Shown: positions 9,498-17,819, numbered from the stretch's first letter. The stretch: 64,000 nucleotides of DNA from Bartonella senegalensis OS02 (GCF_000312545.1 NZ_HE997540.1:355794-419793), one strand, 5' to 3'. Numbers and translations: made by a program. The notes: generated by a model from the sequence alone, not told the origin.

Positions 9498-10394
9498 TTA
9501 GAATTTGTAAGCAACACCAACACGGAAGTCATTGGTTTTGTAGTTAAATTCTACTCCATCCTTAACGAATTGCTTTTTACCGAAATCGGAGTAACGATAT
9601 TCCGCACGCAACAGAACATTATCGGTCATAGCAAAATCAACACCACCGCCAACGGTAAAACCAACGAACGTCTTTGTTTTATCAGTTTCCTTTTTATCTG
9701 ATCCCGAAACAGTAACAATACCTTGCATTTGTGCATAAGCAATACCACCAGCAATATAAGGCATAATACGATCAGCAGCAGCAAAACCAATACGTACTCG
9801 CGTAGCACCAGACCATTTTTCTTTCAAAGTAAAACTGTGCTTAGGCGCACCATCCCCTACTGCTATTGTAGCAATGCTGAAAGACTTCTGGCTTCCAGTA
9901 TCTGTGCCTTGGGCTTGGCTTCCAGTATCTGTGCCTTGGGCTTGGCTTCCAGCATCTGTGCCTTGGGTTTGGCCTCCAGAACCTCCACCTTGGGTTTGGC
10001 CTCCAGAACCTCCACCTTGGTTCCCGCTTTCATTCAAGACACTGATCACTTTTGTTTCTCCCCGATCAGCCCAAACTGCATCGGTTTCAACACCTAGAAT
10101 TAGACCACTTCCAAGATCTATGTTGGAACCTGCATAAATACCCCCCATAAAACCAGAAGGCTGAGGTGTCTCATCTTTGCTGAAAAGTTTATTTTTTGTC
10201 TCAGGATCAGTTATCTTAACTTTACTCGAAAAATTTCCGACTTGACCACCAATATAGAAACCTGTCCAAGAAAAAGTAGGGGCAACAATAGCCGCTGGCG
10301 CTACTTCATGAGGAACAACAACATCAGCAGCCTGTGCCGCAGAAGCTGAAATCAAAGCGATAACAGAAGTCGTCATTAAAGATTTTATATTCAT
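9498..10394 (-). CDS. Hemin-binding outer-membrane protein (Hbp family) with 9-residue repeats
   Basis: This 298-residue Hbp-family beta-barrel has a signal peptide (MNIKSLMTTSVIALISASAAQA), the FSWTGFYIGGQVGNFSSK motif, the paired strand GGIYAGSNIDLGSGLILGVE, a RVRIGFAAADRIMPYIAGG strand and the ending GVAYKF. ATG 10394 has GGAG nine bases upstream. In the loop that varies between paralogues it carries nine-residue repeats: two GGGSGGQTQ units followed by GTDAGSQAQ/GTDTGSQAQ units. Heme binding and surface exposure are family knowledge. The gene is flanked by its own terminator and upstream element, so it is probably a single transcription unit. Confidence 0.9.
   Translation of the reverse strand: MNIKSLMTTSVIALISASAAQAADVVVPHEVAPAAIVAPTFSWTGFYIGGQVGNFSSKVKITDPETKNKLFSKDETPQPSGFMGGIYAGSNIDLGSGLILGVETDAVWADRGETKVISVLNESGNQGGGSGGQTQGGGSGGQTQGTDAGSQAQGTDTGSQAQGTDTGSQKSFSIATIAVGDGAPKHSFTLKEKWSGATRVRIGFAAADRIMPYIAGGIAYAQMQGIVTVSGSDKKETDKTKTFVGFTVGGGVDFAMTDNVLLRAEYRYSDFGKKQFVKDGVEFNYKTNDFRVGVAYKF
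9885..10016 (-). repeat. 27-bp tandem repeats in the hbp variable loop
   Basis: Four full 27-bp units (9909, 9936, 9963 and 9990) plus a partial one code the nine-residue repeats. They form two sub-types: two coding GTD(A/T)GSQAQ and two coding GGGSGGQTQ. The unit length keeps the frame. Confidence 0.92.
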
Positions 10395-10451
10395 AACATT
10401 TTGCTCCTAATTCATTTATAGGGCAATGTTAAACACTTACACAAAGAAAAT

Positions 10452-10480
10452 CTGTAGTAAAAATAACACAGTTATACAAA
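10452..10480 (-). promoter_or_regulatory. Conserved hbp upstream element, copy 4
   Basis: CTGTAGTAAAAATAACACAG lies about 58 bases before the ATG at 10394. It is one of the best-preserved copies of the shared block. Confidence 0.6.
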
Positions 10481-10510
10481 ATAGAGGCTCCCTTCGTAAC
10501 GGAGCCTCTT
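10478..10510 (-). terminator. Terminator hairpin left from an hbp unit
   Basis: AGAGGCTCC and GGAGCCTCT form a perfect 9-bp stem with a 9-base loop; on the minus strand ATTTTGTATA follows. It directly abuts element copy 4, so it may also insulate the 9498-10394 gene from upstream transcription. Confidence 0.7.
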
Positions 10511-10730
10511 AGCAATTTCGTTTCATACGAAAACTTGTAAGTTATACACATATATAATATATTGATATTAAAGATAAATTACTGTCTAATTCTCACGAAT
10601 TTCTCTTAAAAAAAATCAACGCGCAATGCTTTTTCTCCTGCGGAATAACATGTGTATTGTGATAATAAAACAACAAAAAGGCTAAAGATGCTATACTAAA
10701 AAACCTCTTAGTAATTTAACTTATGATATA

Positions 10731-11558
10731 TTAAAATTTATAAGCAACACCAACGCGGAAATCATTGGTTTTGTAAGAAGTTTCATATTTATCGTTTGAG
10801 AATTTCTTTTTACCAAAATCGGAGTAACGATATTCTGCCCGAACGATGACATTATTGGTCATTGCCAAATCAACGCCAGCACCAAGGGTGTAACCAACAA
10901 ATGCCTTTGTTTCATCAGAGAGGTTACCAGAAACTATCACTTTGCCTGTCTCTTTTTTTGTTATTGATACCGATGCAATATCTTGAAGCTGTGTATAAGC
11001 AATACCACCAGCAACATAAGGCATGATACGTTCAGCTGCAAAACCAATCCGTACACGTGTAGCACCAGCCCATTTTTCTTTAAAAGTGAAACTGCTTGCA
11101 CGTTTGTCACCAGCTTGGAGGTCATTTTCACCAACGGTAATTCCTGCTTCTTTTAGAATCTTCTTAATATATGGTATATGCCCTTCAGCAATATCGTATA
11201 CTTTCCCAGTTTTGGTATCATTTTTATCAGTCCAAATGATATCTGTATCAACACCTAAAATCAGCCCATTGCCAAGGTCAATATTAGAACCCGCATAAAG
11301 CCCGCCCATAAAACCGGATAGCTTAGGCAAAAAGTCATCACTCACTGGAACAGTTTTTCCTTTACTAAGGATATCCATCTTCGTTTTACTAGAAAAACCA
11401 CCAATCTGACCACCAATGTAAAAACCTGTCCAAGAAAAAGTTGGAGCAACAATAACTGGTGCAACGGGTGTAGGGCTAGGGGGAATAACAACATCTGCCG
11501 CTTGGGCCACTGAAACAAAAGTAAAAGCAGAAGCTGTTATCAACCATTTCATATTCAT
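10731..11558 (-). CDS. Hemin-binding outer-membrane protein (Hbp family)
   Basis: This Hbp-family barrel has a mature core like that of its two neighbours: signal peptide MNMKWLITASAFTFVSVAQA, then FSWTGFYIGGQIGGFSSKTK, GGLYAGSNIDLGNGLILGVD, RVRIGFAAERIMPYVAGG, a NVIVRAEYRYSDFGKKKF strand and the terminal GVAYKF. I use ATG 11558 because GGAG lies eight bases upstream; the longer frame to 11600 adds 14 residues before the signal peptide. Its variable loop is not repetitive but a 40-residue charged segment (YDIAEGHIPYIKKILKEAG...). Roles in heme capture or adhesion are family knowledge. Confidence 0.9.
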   Translation of the reverse strand: MNMKWLITASAFTFVSVAQAADVVIPPSPTPVAPVIVAPTFSWTGFYIGGQIGGFSSKTKMDILSKGKTVPVSDDFLPKLSGFMGGLYAGSNIDLGNGLILGVDTDIIWTDKNDTKTGKVYDIAEGHIPYIKKILKEAGITVGENDLQAGDKRASSFTFKEKWAGATRVRIGFAAERIMPYVAGGIAYTQLQDIASVSITKKETGKVIVSGNLSDETKAFVGYTLGAGVDLAMTNNVIVRAEYRYSDFGKKKFSNDKYETSYKTNDFRVGVAYKF

Positions 11559-11622
11559 AATTTTTTCTCCATAGCTGAATATTTGAACACCCAATTTCAT
11601 ATAGAGCTACAACTATAGATAT

Positions 11623-11651
11623 CTGTAGTAAAAATGATACACTTATAAAAA
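11623..11651 (-). promoter_or_regulatory. Conserved hbp upstream element, copy 5
   Basis: CTGTAGTAAAAATGATACAC lies about 65 bases before the ATG at 11558 and matches copies 1 and 4 closely. Confidence 0.6.
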
Positions 11652-12636
11652 AACAATCCTCGTACTCCTCTCTCAAAGTCGTTTCATTGTAATAAGTGAG
11701 GATCTTGTAAACTATAGCAAAGCAGAAATGATTATCCTCCTGTCAAATTTTATGCTGTTCTTCGTGTTTCACAAAATTTGAACGCCTCAACAAAAATGCT
11801 CTCGCGCATTTCAAAATATTTCCATCATCTCACACCCCCCCCTCTTAAAGGCTACATTTCTAAGCCCAAACAACACCACAAACGATATAAAACACCATGC
11901 AAACTCTCTATAAACTCCTCGATCCCGATTTTTAGCAAACGCCCATCCCAAATGGATCTCTGTAGGAATCTGTCATCTTTGAAGTAAAAATTTATTGTTT
12001 ATTTTGCTGATTAGACTTTTTCTAAAGAAACTTTTTCAGAGCGAGTAGGCAATTTACGCAATCTTGTATAAAGCTTGCTCTCTGTCTCTCTCTTTAGATA
12101 AGCTTTTAACTATTTATCCGTAAGCATCTCCCTTCTGAAATCGGAAAAAGGAGATATAAACTGCCAACTCTTTAGAAAAAAGTTCACTAAAGCACTTGCA
12201 CCTAACTTCTTTTAAAGAACCAGCAATTTCGCAAAAAACACCCACCGCTGACTTATGAAAAAAGAAGTTATTCAAATTTCTGTGATCAATATAATGAAAT
12301 TGGAAATCAAGATTAAAAACTCATTTAAAATAGGATCTTATATATTTTCAAATTATCACTCTGCCAAACTTCACAGTTATAATTCTCAAAGAGTGGGTGG
12401 ATACAAATTCGCATCTCCATCACTGTTTCATTTGTAAGGTGCAAGTTACTGAGATCAAGCCACCCACACCTTACATGAGCGATAGCTTCAACTCCTGCAA
12501 CACCTAGACAAAAGCCAAAAGCGCAAATAAGCAAATGTACAAAACTAACTCTCAGCTTGCAAAAACATCCCGATTCTCTAAACATCAACACTGAACACGA
12601 GTAAAATCACACCTCCTGATACTCTTGCTTTGCTTA
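11652..12636. other. Long AT-rich gap with one probable hbp scar
   Basis: About 1 kb without a gene I can support. Near 11708-11745 the string CTTGTAAACTATAGCAAAGC then GAAATGATT resembles the 3' end of hbp genes. A minus-strand open frame at 12325-12591 encodes 88 residues with a hydrophobic N-terminal part, but it has no clear ribosome site and no family I recognise. Confidence 0.5.
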
Positions 12637-12960
12637 CTAAAAACTCATCCCGCTTCTCGAAGACAGACTTGGCCTTCCTCCTCCTCGCCCTCTCCCACCT
12701 CTTGAACCTCTTCTTTGATTCGAAGAGGCTACAGTTACCAACTCAACCGCTTTCTCTTGGTTATTATCAAGACAAGCAAATTCCGCTTGCGAAATTCCAC
12801 CCAAAGATTTGTTCCTATGTGCATCAGCAAGAAAACTTTTAGAAGAAGAAACTCCGTCTAACAACTTTTGAGTAACCACAAGACCTACCGTAGCTGCTTG
12901 AGCTACAGAAATTGAAAAAAAAGTAGCAGAAGCTGTAATAAAATATCTCAAATTCATCAT
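12637..12960 (-). CDS. Small exported Gly/Arg-rich protein with Hbp-like signal peptide
   Basis: The 107-residue product starts with a signal peptide (MNLRYFITASATFFSISVAQA) almost interchangeable with those of the neighbouring Hbp proteins, cut after AQA. The mature part is unrelated to the barrel: about 55 residues with one cysteine, then a basic glycine-arginine stretch (RRGSRGGRGRGGGRP) and a Ser-rich end. GGAG precedes the paired ATGs at 12960/12957. An hbp-type upstream element lies at 13018-13046. I do not recognise the mature domain; it cannot form an Omp25-type barrel. It could be a true exported protein or a late stage of hbp decay that stayed open by chance. Confidence 0.6.
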   Translation of the reverse strand: MMNLRYFITASATFFSISVAQAATVGLVVTQKLLDGVSSSKSFLADAHRNKSLGGISQAEFACLDNNQEKAVELVTVASSNQRRGSRGGRGRGGGRPSLSSRSGMSF

Positions 12961-13017
12961 TCTATCTCCATTATAATATCCATAATGTATTTTAATTAGT
13001 GCCCCTACTTCAAATTT

Positions 13018-13046
13018 CCATAGAAAAAATGATATGCTTATAAATA
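13018..13046 (-). promoter_or_regulatory. Conserved hbp upstream element, copy 6
   Basis: CCATAGAAAAAATGATATGC lies about 58 bases before the start of the RG-rich gene, the same spacing as in the intact hbp genes. It is less well preserved than copies 1, 4 and 5. Confidence 0.45.
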
Positions 13047-13065
13047 AAAATATATATTCATTAAA

Positions 13066-13145
13066 AAACAGAGACTTATAGCAGTTTAATTTTAAAATAA
13101 ATGGAATTTTTTTAAGTTATTTTAACGCAGAAATCACTTTTTTAA
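13066..13145 (-). pseudogene. Possible hbp 3'-end scar at the edge of the array
   Basis: A terminator-like remnant (CAGAGACTTATAGCAG) and AACGCAGAAATCAC, similar to the ACACGGAAATCATT of the conserved 3' end, lie behind element copy 6, as in the other units. Confidence 0.3.
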
Positions 13146-13353
13146 CCAATAAAAACACACTGCATCATCAATTATAAAATACTAAATAGATATTTATTAA
13201 AACATTTTGAACAAAAATATTTTTCCCCCGTATGCCTTTCAATACGATTTTAAAAGCATTCCTAGGAGAAAAGCCTATGTAACATTATTATTGACATTTT
13301 CTGCACGCTCTAAAACTGCCTATTTCTTTTTTTTAAAACAAAAATCATGACAA

Positions 13354-13395
13354 ACACAATAAAAGCGCCTTTATGAAGAGGCGCTTTTATTGTGT
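13354..13395. terminator. Strong bidirectional terminator (17-bp perfect inverted repeat)
   Basis: ACACAATAAAAGCGCCT at 13354-13370 is perfectly complementary to AGGCGCTTTTATTGTGT at 13379-13395 with an eight-base loop. A/T tracts in each arm make it work on both strands. It marks the boundary between the hbp array and the rnd region, and ends transcripts coming from rnd. Confidence 0.85.
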
Positions 13396-13491
13396 AATAA
13401 TGAAAGAGTACTCACTCCATAAGAATAGGTTCATAAGCGCAATCATCAAAACAGATAAGAAAACCGAAAAAGCAAACGTACATTTCTCCAT
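13387..13491 (-). CDS. Candidate 34-residue single-pass membrane protein
   Basis: The frame from ATG 13491 reads MEKCTFAFSVFLSVLMIALM then NLFLWSEYSFIITQ. Residues ~6-25 are a convincing transmembrane helix, followed by polar and aromatic residues. Its stop codon lies within the right arm of the terminator at 13354-13395, so the mRNA would end just past the coding part. It lies 55 bases downstream of the rnd stop on the same strand and could be read from the rnd transcript. There is no clear Shine-Dalgarno before the ATG, which lowers confidence. I recognise no family. Confidence 0.35.
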   Translation of the reverse strand: MEKCTFAFSVFLSVLMIALMNLFLWSEYSFIITQ

Positions 13492-13545
13492 AGCAATTTG
13501 CTTTTTAGATCACTCTATTTCGAGTTTGAAAACAAGTTTTTAAAT

Positions 13546-14166
13546 TCAGCTATGCGCAAAAATATCAACCTCCGACCATCCTAAAAGATCGAGATTCGCT
13601 CTCATGGGCAAAAATTGAAAACATGCCTTTGCAATATTTTCGCGCTCTTCACGCTTTAAGCGTTCTTCAAATATATCCTTTAAACGGTGCAAATATAAAA
13701 CATCTGATGCAGCATATTCAACTTGTGCACGTGATAAAGTTTCTGCTGCCCAATCCGAAGACTGTTGCTGTTTAGAAATATTCACATTCAATAGTTCACC
13801 ACAAATTTCCTTTAACCCATGACGATCCGTATAAGTACGCGTGAGTTTTGAAGCAATCTTTGTACAGAAAACGACATCTGGCATAACACCAAATGTATGC
13901 GCTAAAATAGCAAGATCAAAACGCCCAAAGTGGAATATTTTAGTAATCGCCCTATCTGAAAGCAATTTCACCAAATTGGGAGCACTCTTCTGTCCTTTAG
14001 CAATCTGTATAATATCAGCAGTACCATCCCCAGAAGAAAGCTGAACAACACACAAACGATCACGGTACGGTTGTAATCCCAAAGTTTCAGTATCCACTGC
14101 AACAGCATCAATTTTATAATTGTCTAAATTTGGTAAATCACCTTGATGAACACGGATTTCCGTCAT
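13546..14166 (-). CDS. rnd: Ribonuclease D-like 3'-5' exonuclease
   Basis: This is a DEDD-type exonuclease of the RNase D group, acting on tRNA 3' ends or other structured RNA. Exo I is DTETLG near residue 26 (VAVDTETLGLQPYRDRL), Exo II is IFHFGRFDLAIL near residue 79, and Exo III is ASDVLYLHRL near residue 153, in the DEDDy form with tyrosine. At 206 residues it contains only the exonuclease domain and lacks the HRDC domains of full-length RNase D; the short form is usual in Rhizobiales. Its ATG overlaps the stop of the M20 peptidase gene by four bases (ATGA), so translation is coupled. Confidence 0.9.
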   Translation of the reverse strand: MTEIRVHQGDLPNLDNYKIDAVAVDTETLGLQPYRDRLCVVQLSSGDGTADIIQIAKGQKSAPNLVKLLSDRAITKIFHFGRFDLAILAHTFGVMPDVVFCTKIASKLTRTYTDRHGLKEICGELLNVNISKQQQSSDWAAETLSRAQVEYAASDVLYLHRLKDIFEERLKREERENIAKACFQFLPMRANLDLLGWSEVDIFAHS

Positions 14167-15554
14167 CTATCCTCCTTTTTTGCTAAAGTGGCAAGAATAC
14201 GTGCCCAAGACCGCTGCCCCTTATGAAACGATTTTAAATTATATTTTTCATTAGGTGAATGAATGCGATCATCAGCTAGTGCAAAACCAACCAAAACAGT
14301 TTCCATACCAAGAACTGACTGAAAATCTGCAACAATTGGAATCGAGCCACCCATGGCTGTCAATACAGTAGGAATTTCCCACTCTTGTGATAAAGCATCC
14401 TTTGCCGCCTTGATAAAAGATGAATCATGGAAAAGCTGAAGTGCTGGAGAAGAACCGTGATTCTTAAATTCAACCTTACAATCAGCAGGAATCGCACTGC
14501 ACACATAATCACGCAACGCTTGGCGTATTTTCTCTGGATCTTGCTTATGGACTAGACGACACGATACTTTTGCACTCGCTTGAGAAGCAATAACCGTTTT
14601 CATCCCTTTCCCTTCATAGCCCCCACTAATACCATTAATTTCCATGGTAGGACGTGCCCAGACAAGCTCTAAAATGCTCCGCCCTTTTTCACCAGCTGGA
14701 ACGGAAAGACCTATAGGACCAAGAAAATTTTCAGCAGTACAATTAAGCGCATTCCATGATTGTAAAATATCTGAAGGTGTTTCCTCTACTCCATCATAAA
14801 AACCAGAAAGCGTCACCTTATTATTTTCGTCATGAAGTCCTGCCAAAACTTTAGTTAAAATACGAATGGGATTGGCAGCTACTCCCCCAAAATAACCAGA
14901 ATGCAAATCACGATTTGCTGCTGTGATAATAATCTCTTCCGCCATAATTCCCCGAAGAGAAAGAGCTATAGAGGGCGTATCAGCATCCCACATAGATGTA
15001 TCACAAACCAATGCGCAATCAGCCTTAAGTTCATCCTTATTTGCTTTTAAAAAAGGAACAAGAGAAGGAGACGCACATTCTTCCTCACCTTCACATAAAA
15101 TAGTCACTTTAACAGGAAGTTGCCCTGTCTCTTTCTTAAATGCACGGCACGCTTCAATAAATGTCATCAACTGACCTTTGTCATCTGAAGCGCCACGTGC
15201 ACAAATGACTTTCTCTCCCTCTCTCTCTTTTAAAGAAGGTGTAAATGGATCATCTTCCCATAAACTCAACGGATCAACAGGTTGAACGTCATAATGTCCG
15301 TAAAATAACACATGTAAACAATCATCTGAAGGTCCTGGATGATGCCCAACAACCATTGGATGACCAGGTGTATCGCGCCGTGAAGCCTCAAAGCCAATGC
15401 TTTTTAAATCCTCCACTAACCAATCAGCAGCTTTACGACACTCATCCTTATAAGCAGAGTCTGTAGAAATCGATTGAAAACGTAAAAGAGAAAAAAGGCG
15501 TTCAAGGCTTTTCTCTATATTCTCATCAAGATGTGTTAGCACTTTATTCAGCAT
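14163..15554 (-). CDS. M20-family dipeptidase (ArgE/DapE/ACY1 superfamily)
   Basis: This cytoplasmic zinc peptidase probably hydrolyses dipeptides or related amides. The first metal motif is FYGHYDVQPVDP near residue 86, the second has the catalytic and metal acids in CEGEEECASPSL near residue 153, and a later metal ligand lies in the C-terminal IHSPNEKYNL. The M20 dimerisation domain occupies the middle (GISGGYEGKGMKTVIASQAS). A length of 463 residues is normal for the group. The ATG at 15554 begins MLNKVLTHLDENIEKSLERL. It is upstream of and overlaps rnd. Exact substrate is unknown. Confidence 0.9.
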   Translation of the reverse strand: MLNKVLTHLDENIEKSLERLFSLLRFQSISTDSAYKDECRKAADWLVEDLKSIGFEASRRDTPGHPMVVGHHPGPSDDCLHVLFYGHYDVQPVDPLSLWEDDPFTPSLKEREGEKVICARGASDDKGQLMTFIEACRAFKKETGQLPVKVTILCEGEEECASPSLVPFLKANKDELKADCALVCDTSMWDADTPSIALSLRGIMAEEIIITAANRDLHSGYFGGVAANPIRILTKVLAGLHDENNKVTLSGFYDGVEETPSDILQSWNALNCTAENFLGPIGLSVPAGEKGRSILELVWARPTMEINGISGGYEGKGMKTVIASQASAKVSCRLVHKQDPEKIRQALRDYVCSAIPADCKVEFKNHGSSPALQLFHDSSFIKAAKDALSQEWEIPTVLTAMGGSIPIVADFQSVLGMETVLVGFALADDRIHSPNEKYNLKSFHKGQRSWARILATLAKKEDR

Positions 15555-15638
15555 AAAAAAAACCTCTCAAGCCTTGTATAATTATAAATATAAATTTATA
15601 ACTCTAAGCTTCTTATAAGATTTTGCAAGACATCTTAT

Positions 15639-16514
15639 TCATTTTTGACACTGTGAGCAGTAAAAACTTGAACGTCCAGATTGCAAAATACGTATAATAG
15701 GGTTTCCACATTGCAAACATTGCTTACCTTCTCGTCCATAAACTGAAAAAGAATGTTGAAAATAACCAAGTGAACCATCTGTACGCATATAATCACGTAA
15801 AGTAGAACCACCAGAAGAAATCGCCTCAATAATTACATTCCGTATATTCTGTGCTAAGGAATCTGCTAATTCGCGTGCATATTTAGTCTTCAGTGCTAAC
15901 GTAAATGCACCACGCTGTGGAGACAAACGACTACGCCAGAGCGCTTCGCAAACATAAATATTCCCAAGACCAGCAACAATAGACTGATCAAGCAAAACTC
16001 CTTTAAGAGATATTTTCTTATTAACAAAAGCGTCCTGTAAATAACTCCCAGAAAACGCATTACTTATAGGCTCAAGTCCTAGCTTCTTTAAAAGTGGATG
16101 CTCATAAAGACTTCTGGTATCTACTAAAAGCATAAACCCAAAACGACGAGTATCATTATAGGTAAGATAATAAACTTTACCATCCTTTGCTTGAACATTC
16201 ATAACAACGTGATCATGTTTAACAAATTTACCCATAGTAGAAGATTTTTCTCTTAAAAAATCATCTTCTATGCGCCATGATCCCGACATTCCTAAATGGC
16301 TTAAAATCGTTTCATTCTGCGAAAGATGAAATAATAAATATTTCGCGCGCCGACCAAGTTCCATGATCGTTCTGCCCATAAGCCGCTCAGAAAACGCCTC
16401 TGGGAAAGGAAAACGCAAATCTCTTCGATTAAGCGTAACAGAGAGTATTTTCGCACCAGTCACAACAGGCTCAAGCCCACGACGAACCGTCTCTACTTCA
16501 GGAAGTTCAGGCAT
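15639..16514 (-). CDS. mutM: Formamidopyrimidine-DNA glycosylase
   Basis: MutM (Fpg) excises 8-oxoguanine and formamidopyrimidines and cleaves the AP site. The N-terminus MPELPEVETVRRGLEP has the nucleophilic proline P2 and catalytic E3. The central helix-two-turn-helix is seen in VAGLGNIYVCEALWRS. A C-terminal zinc finger is intact: CLQCGNPIIRILQSGRSSFYCSQCQK, with four cysteines. The 291-residue length is standard. It stands between the M29 aminopeptidase and the M20 peptidase on the same strand with short gaps. Confidence 0.97.
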   Translation of the reverse strand: MPELPEVETVRRGLEPVVTGAKILSVTLNRRDLRFPFPEAFSERLMGRTIMELGRRAKYLLFHLSQNETILSHLGMSGSWRIEDDFLREKSSTMGKFVKHDHVVMNVQAKDGKVYYLTYNDTRRFGFMLLVDTRSLYEHPLLKKLGLEPISNAFSGSYLQDAFVNKKISLKGVLLDQSIVAGLGNIYVCEALWRSRLSPQRGAFTLALKTKYARELADSLAQNIRNVIIEAISSGGSTLRDYMRTDGSLGYFQHSFSVYGREGKQCLQCGNPIIRILQSGRSSFYCSQCQK

Positions 16515-16571
16515 ATATCTTCTTAAAATAATTACGCGTTTTCCAAAAATCCTATTGAAAAAATACTACTA

Positions 16572-17819
16572 TTAAACCCATTCACCCCTACGAAATACAG
16601 GAATTCTCTTCTCCTCTTGCGTAATGCCATCTATGTCGATTTCACCTGATCCAATCATCCAGTCAATATGAATCACACTTTTATTACCACCACGCGCTGC
16701 TATTTCCTCTGGCGTCAATGATGCTCCATTTAAAAAGCATTTGGAATAACATTGCCCCAAAGCAATATGACATGCAGCATTTTCATCAAATAATGTATTA
16801 TAAAAAAGCAGATCGCTCTTTGAAATCGGTGAAGAGTGCGGAACAAGAGCAACTTCACCCAATCGACTAGCCCCCTCATCACTTTGCAAAACCTGTTGCA
16901 AAACCTCCTGCCCCTTTGAAGCCCGTGCCTCAACAATACGCCCTGCTTCAAAACGGACCTCAATATTATTGATCAGTGTTCCTTGATAAGAAAGTGGTTT
17001 TGTCGAACGAACAAAACCTTCAACCTTATGGGCATGAGGAGTGGTAAAAACTTCTTCTGTTGGAATATTCGGATTACAGACAACACCATTTTGAGCAACT
17101 GATGCACCACCCTGCCATTCATGATCATCGGCCAAACCAACTATTAAATCAGTCCCTGGACCTTTAAAATGTAAAGCAGAAAAACGTTGTTCATTAAGCC
17201 AAGATGACCTTTGCTTCAAAGTTGCATTATGGGTACCCCATGCGTGAACTGGATCTTCTCCTGTAACACGTGAAGCAGCAAAAATTGCATCAGCTAATTT
17301 CTTAATCGCTTCATTGATGGGCAACTCAGGAAAAATTGCTGCAGCCCATCCTGCTGTTGGATAAGCAACTATCGACCAATTCATAGCAAAATTCGATATT
17401 TCTTTAAGAGCAGGTTGATAAGCCATTGAAGTCGCTTTACTCAAACGCGCAACCTTATTAAAATCCTGATTAGAAAGGAGTGAAGGATCATCACCAACAA
17501 TAGCTAAACGTGCAGCCCCATTTTTAAAAGCTTGCGCCATTCCCTCATAAAGCCAAGAAGGCGCACAATCAAAACTAGCATTCTGCGCATTTTCAAAACG
17601 CGTAAGCGATAACATATCATCACTAAAAAGTGGTGTAATCACACCAGCACCAGCCTTATAAGCATGATATGCAATACGCCGAACAAGAGGTAACGCGGAA
17701 ACTGGCGCAGTCAAAACAAGATCTTGCCCCTCTTGTAGATTCAACCCAACTTTTACCGTAATTTCGGCAAGACGATTAAGCTTTTCAGACGAAATTGTTT
17801 CATGAATATCAAAGTACAT
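16572..17819 (-). CDS. M29-family aminopeptidase
   Basis: This is a leucyl-type metallo-aminopeptidase of family M29 (PepS/AmpS/AmpT), a cytoplasmic dimer with two metal ions that trims N-terminal residues from peptides. Recognisable parts are LVLTAPVSALPLVRRIAYHA near the N-terminus, NIPTEEVFTTPHAHKVEG with its Glu and His ligands, HIALGQCYSKC, and IHIDWMIGSGEIDIDGI near the C-terminus. I chose ATG 17819; the frame extends to a TTG at 17825, but AAGGA lies eight bases before the ATG. About 415 residues is normal length. It is between mutM and the SleB-type gene on the same strand. Confidence 0.9.
   Translation of the reverse strand: MYFDIHETISSEKLNRLAEITVKVGLNLQEGQDLVLTAPVSALPLVRRIAYHAYKAGAGVITPLFSDDMLSLTRFENAQNASFDCAPSWLYEGMAQAFKNGAARLAIVGDDPSLLSNQDFNKVARLSKATSMAYQPALKEISNFAMNWSIVAYPTAGWAAAIFPELPINEAIKKLADAIFAASRVTGEDPVHAWGTHNATLKQRSSWLNEQRFSALHFKGPGTDLIVGLADDHEWQGGASVAQNGVVCNPNIPTEEVFTTPHAHKVEGFVRSTKPLSYQGTLINNIEVRFEAGRIVEARASKGQEVLQQVLQSDEGASRLGEVALVPHSSPISKSDLLFYNTLFDENAACHIALGQCYSKCFLNGASLTPEEIAARGGNKSVIHIDWMIGSGEIDIDGITQEEKRIPVFRRGEWV

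Larger units (their letters stand above)
10395..10730. other. Intergenic region between two hbp genes
   Basis: The region holds element copy 4, a 9-bp perfect-stem terminator (10478-10510) and a short sequence at 10520-10545 resembling an hbp 3' end (AACTTGTAAG...). The remainder is AT-rich with no coding signal. Confidence 0.6.

Noticed and set aside
7256-10016. Short tandem repeats that might suggest a CRISPR array
   Set aside because: The units are direct, contiguous and in-frame with coding sequence, with no unique spacers.
12325-12591. 88-residue minus-strand open frame with a hydrophobic N-terminal part
   Set aside because: No ribosome site, no recognisable family, and it lies in an AT-rich decayed gap; I could not support it as a gene.
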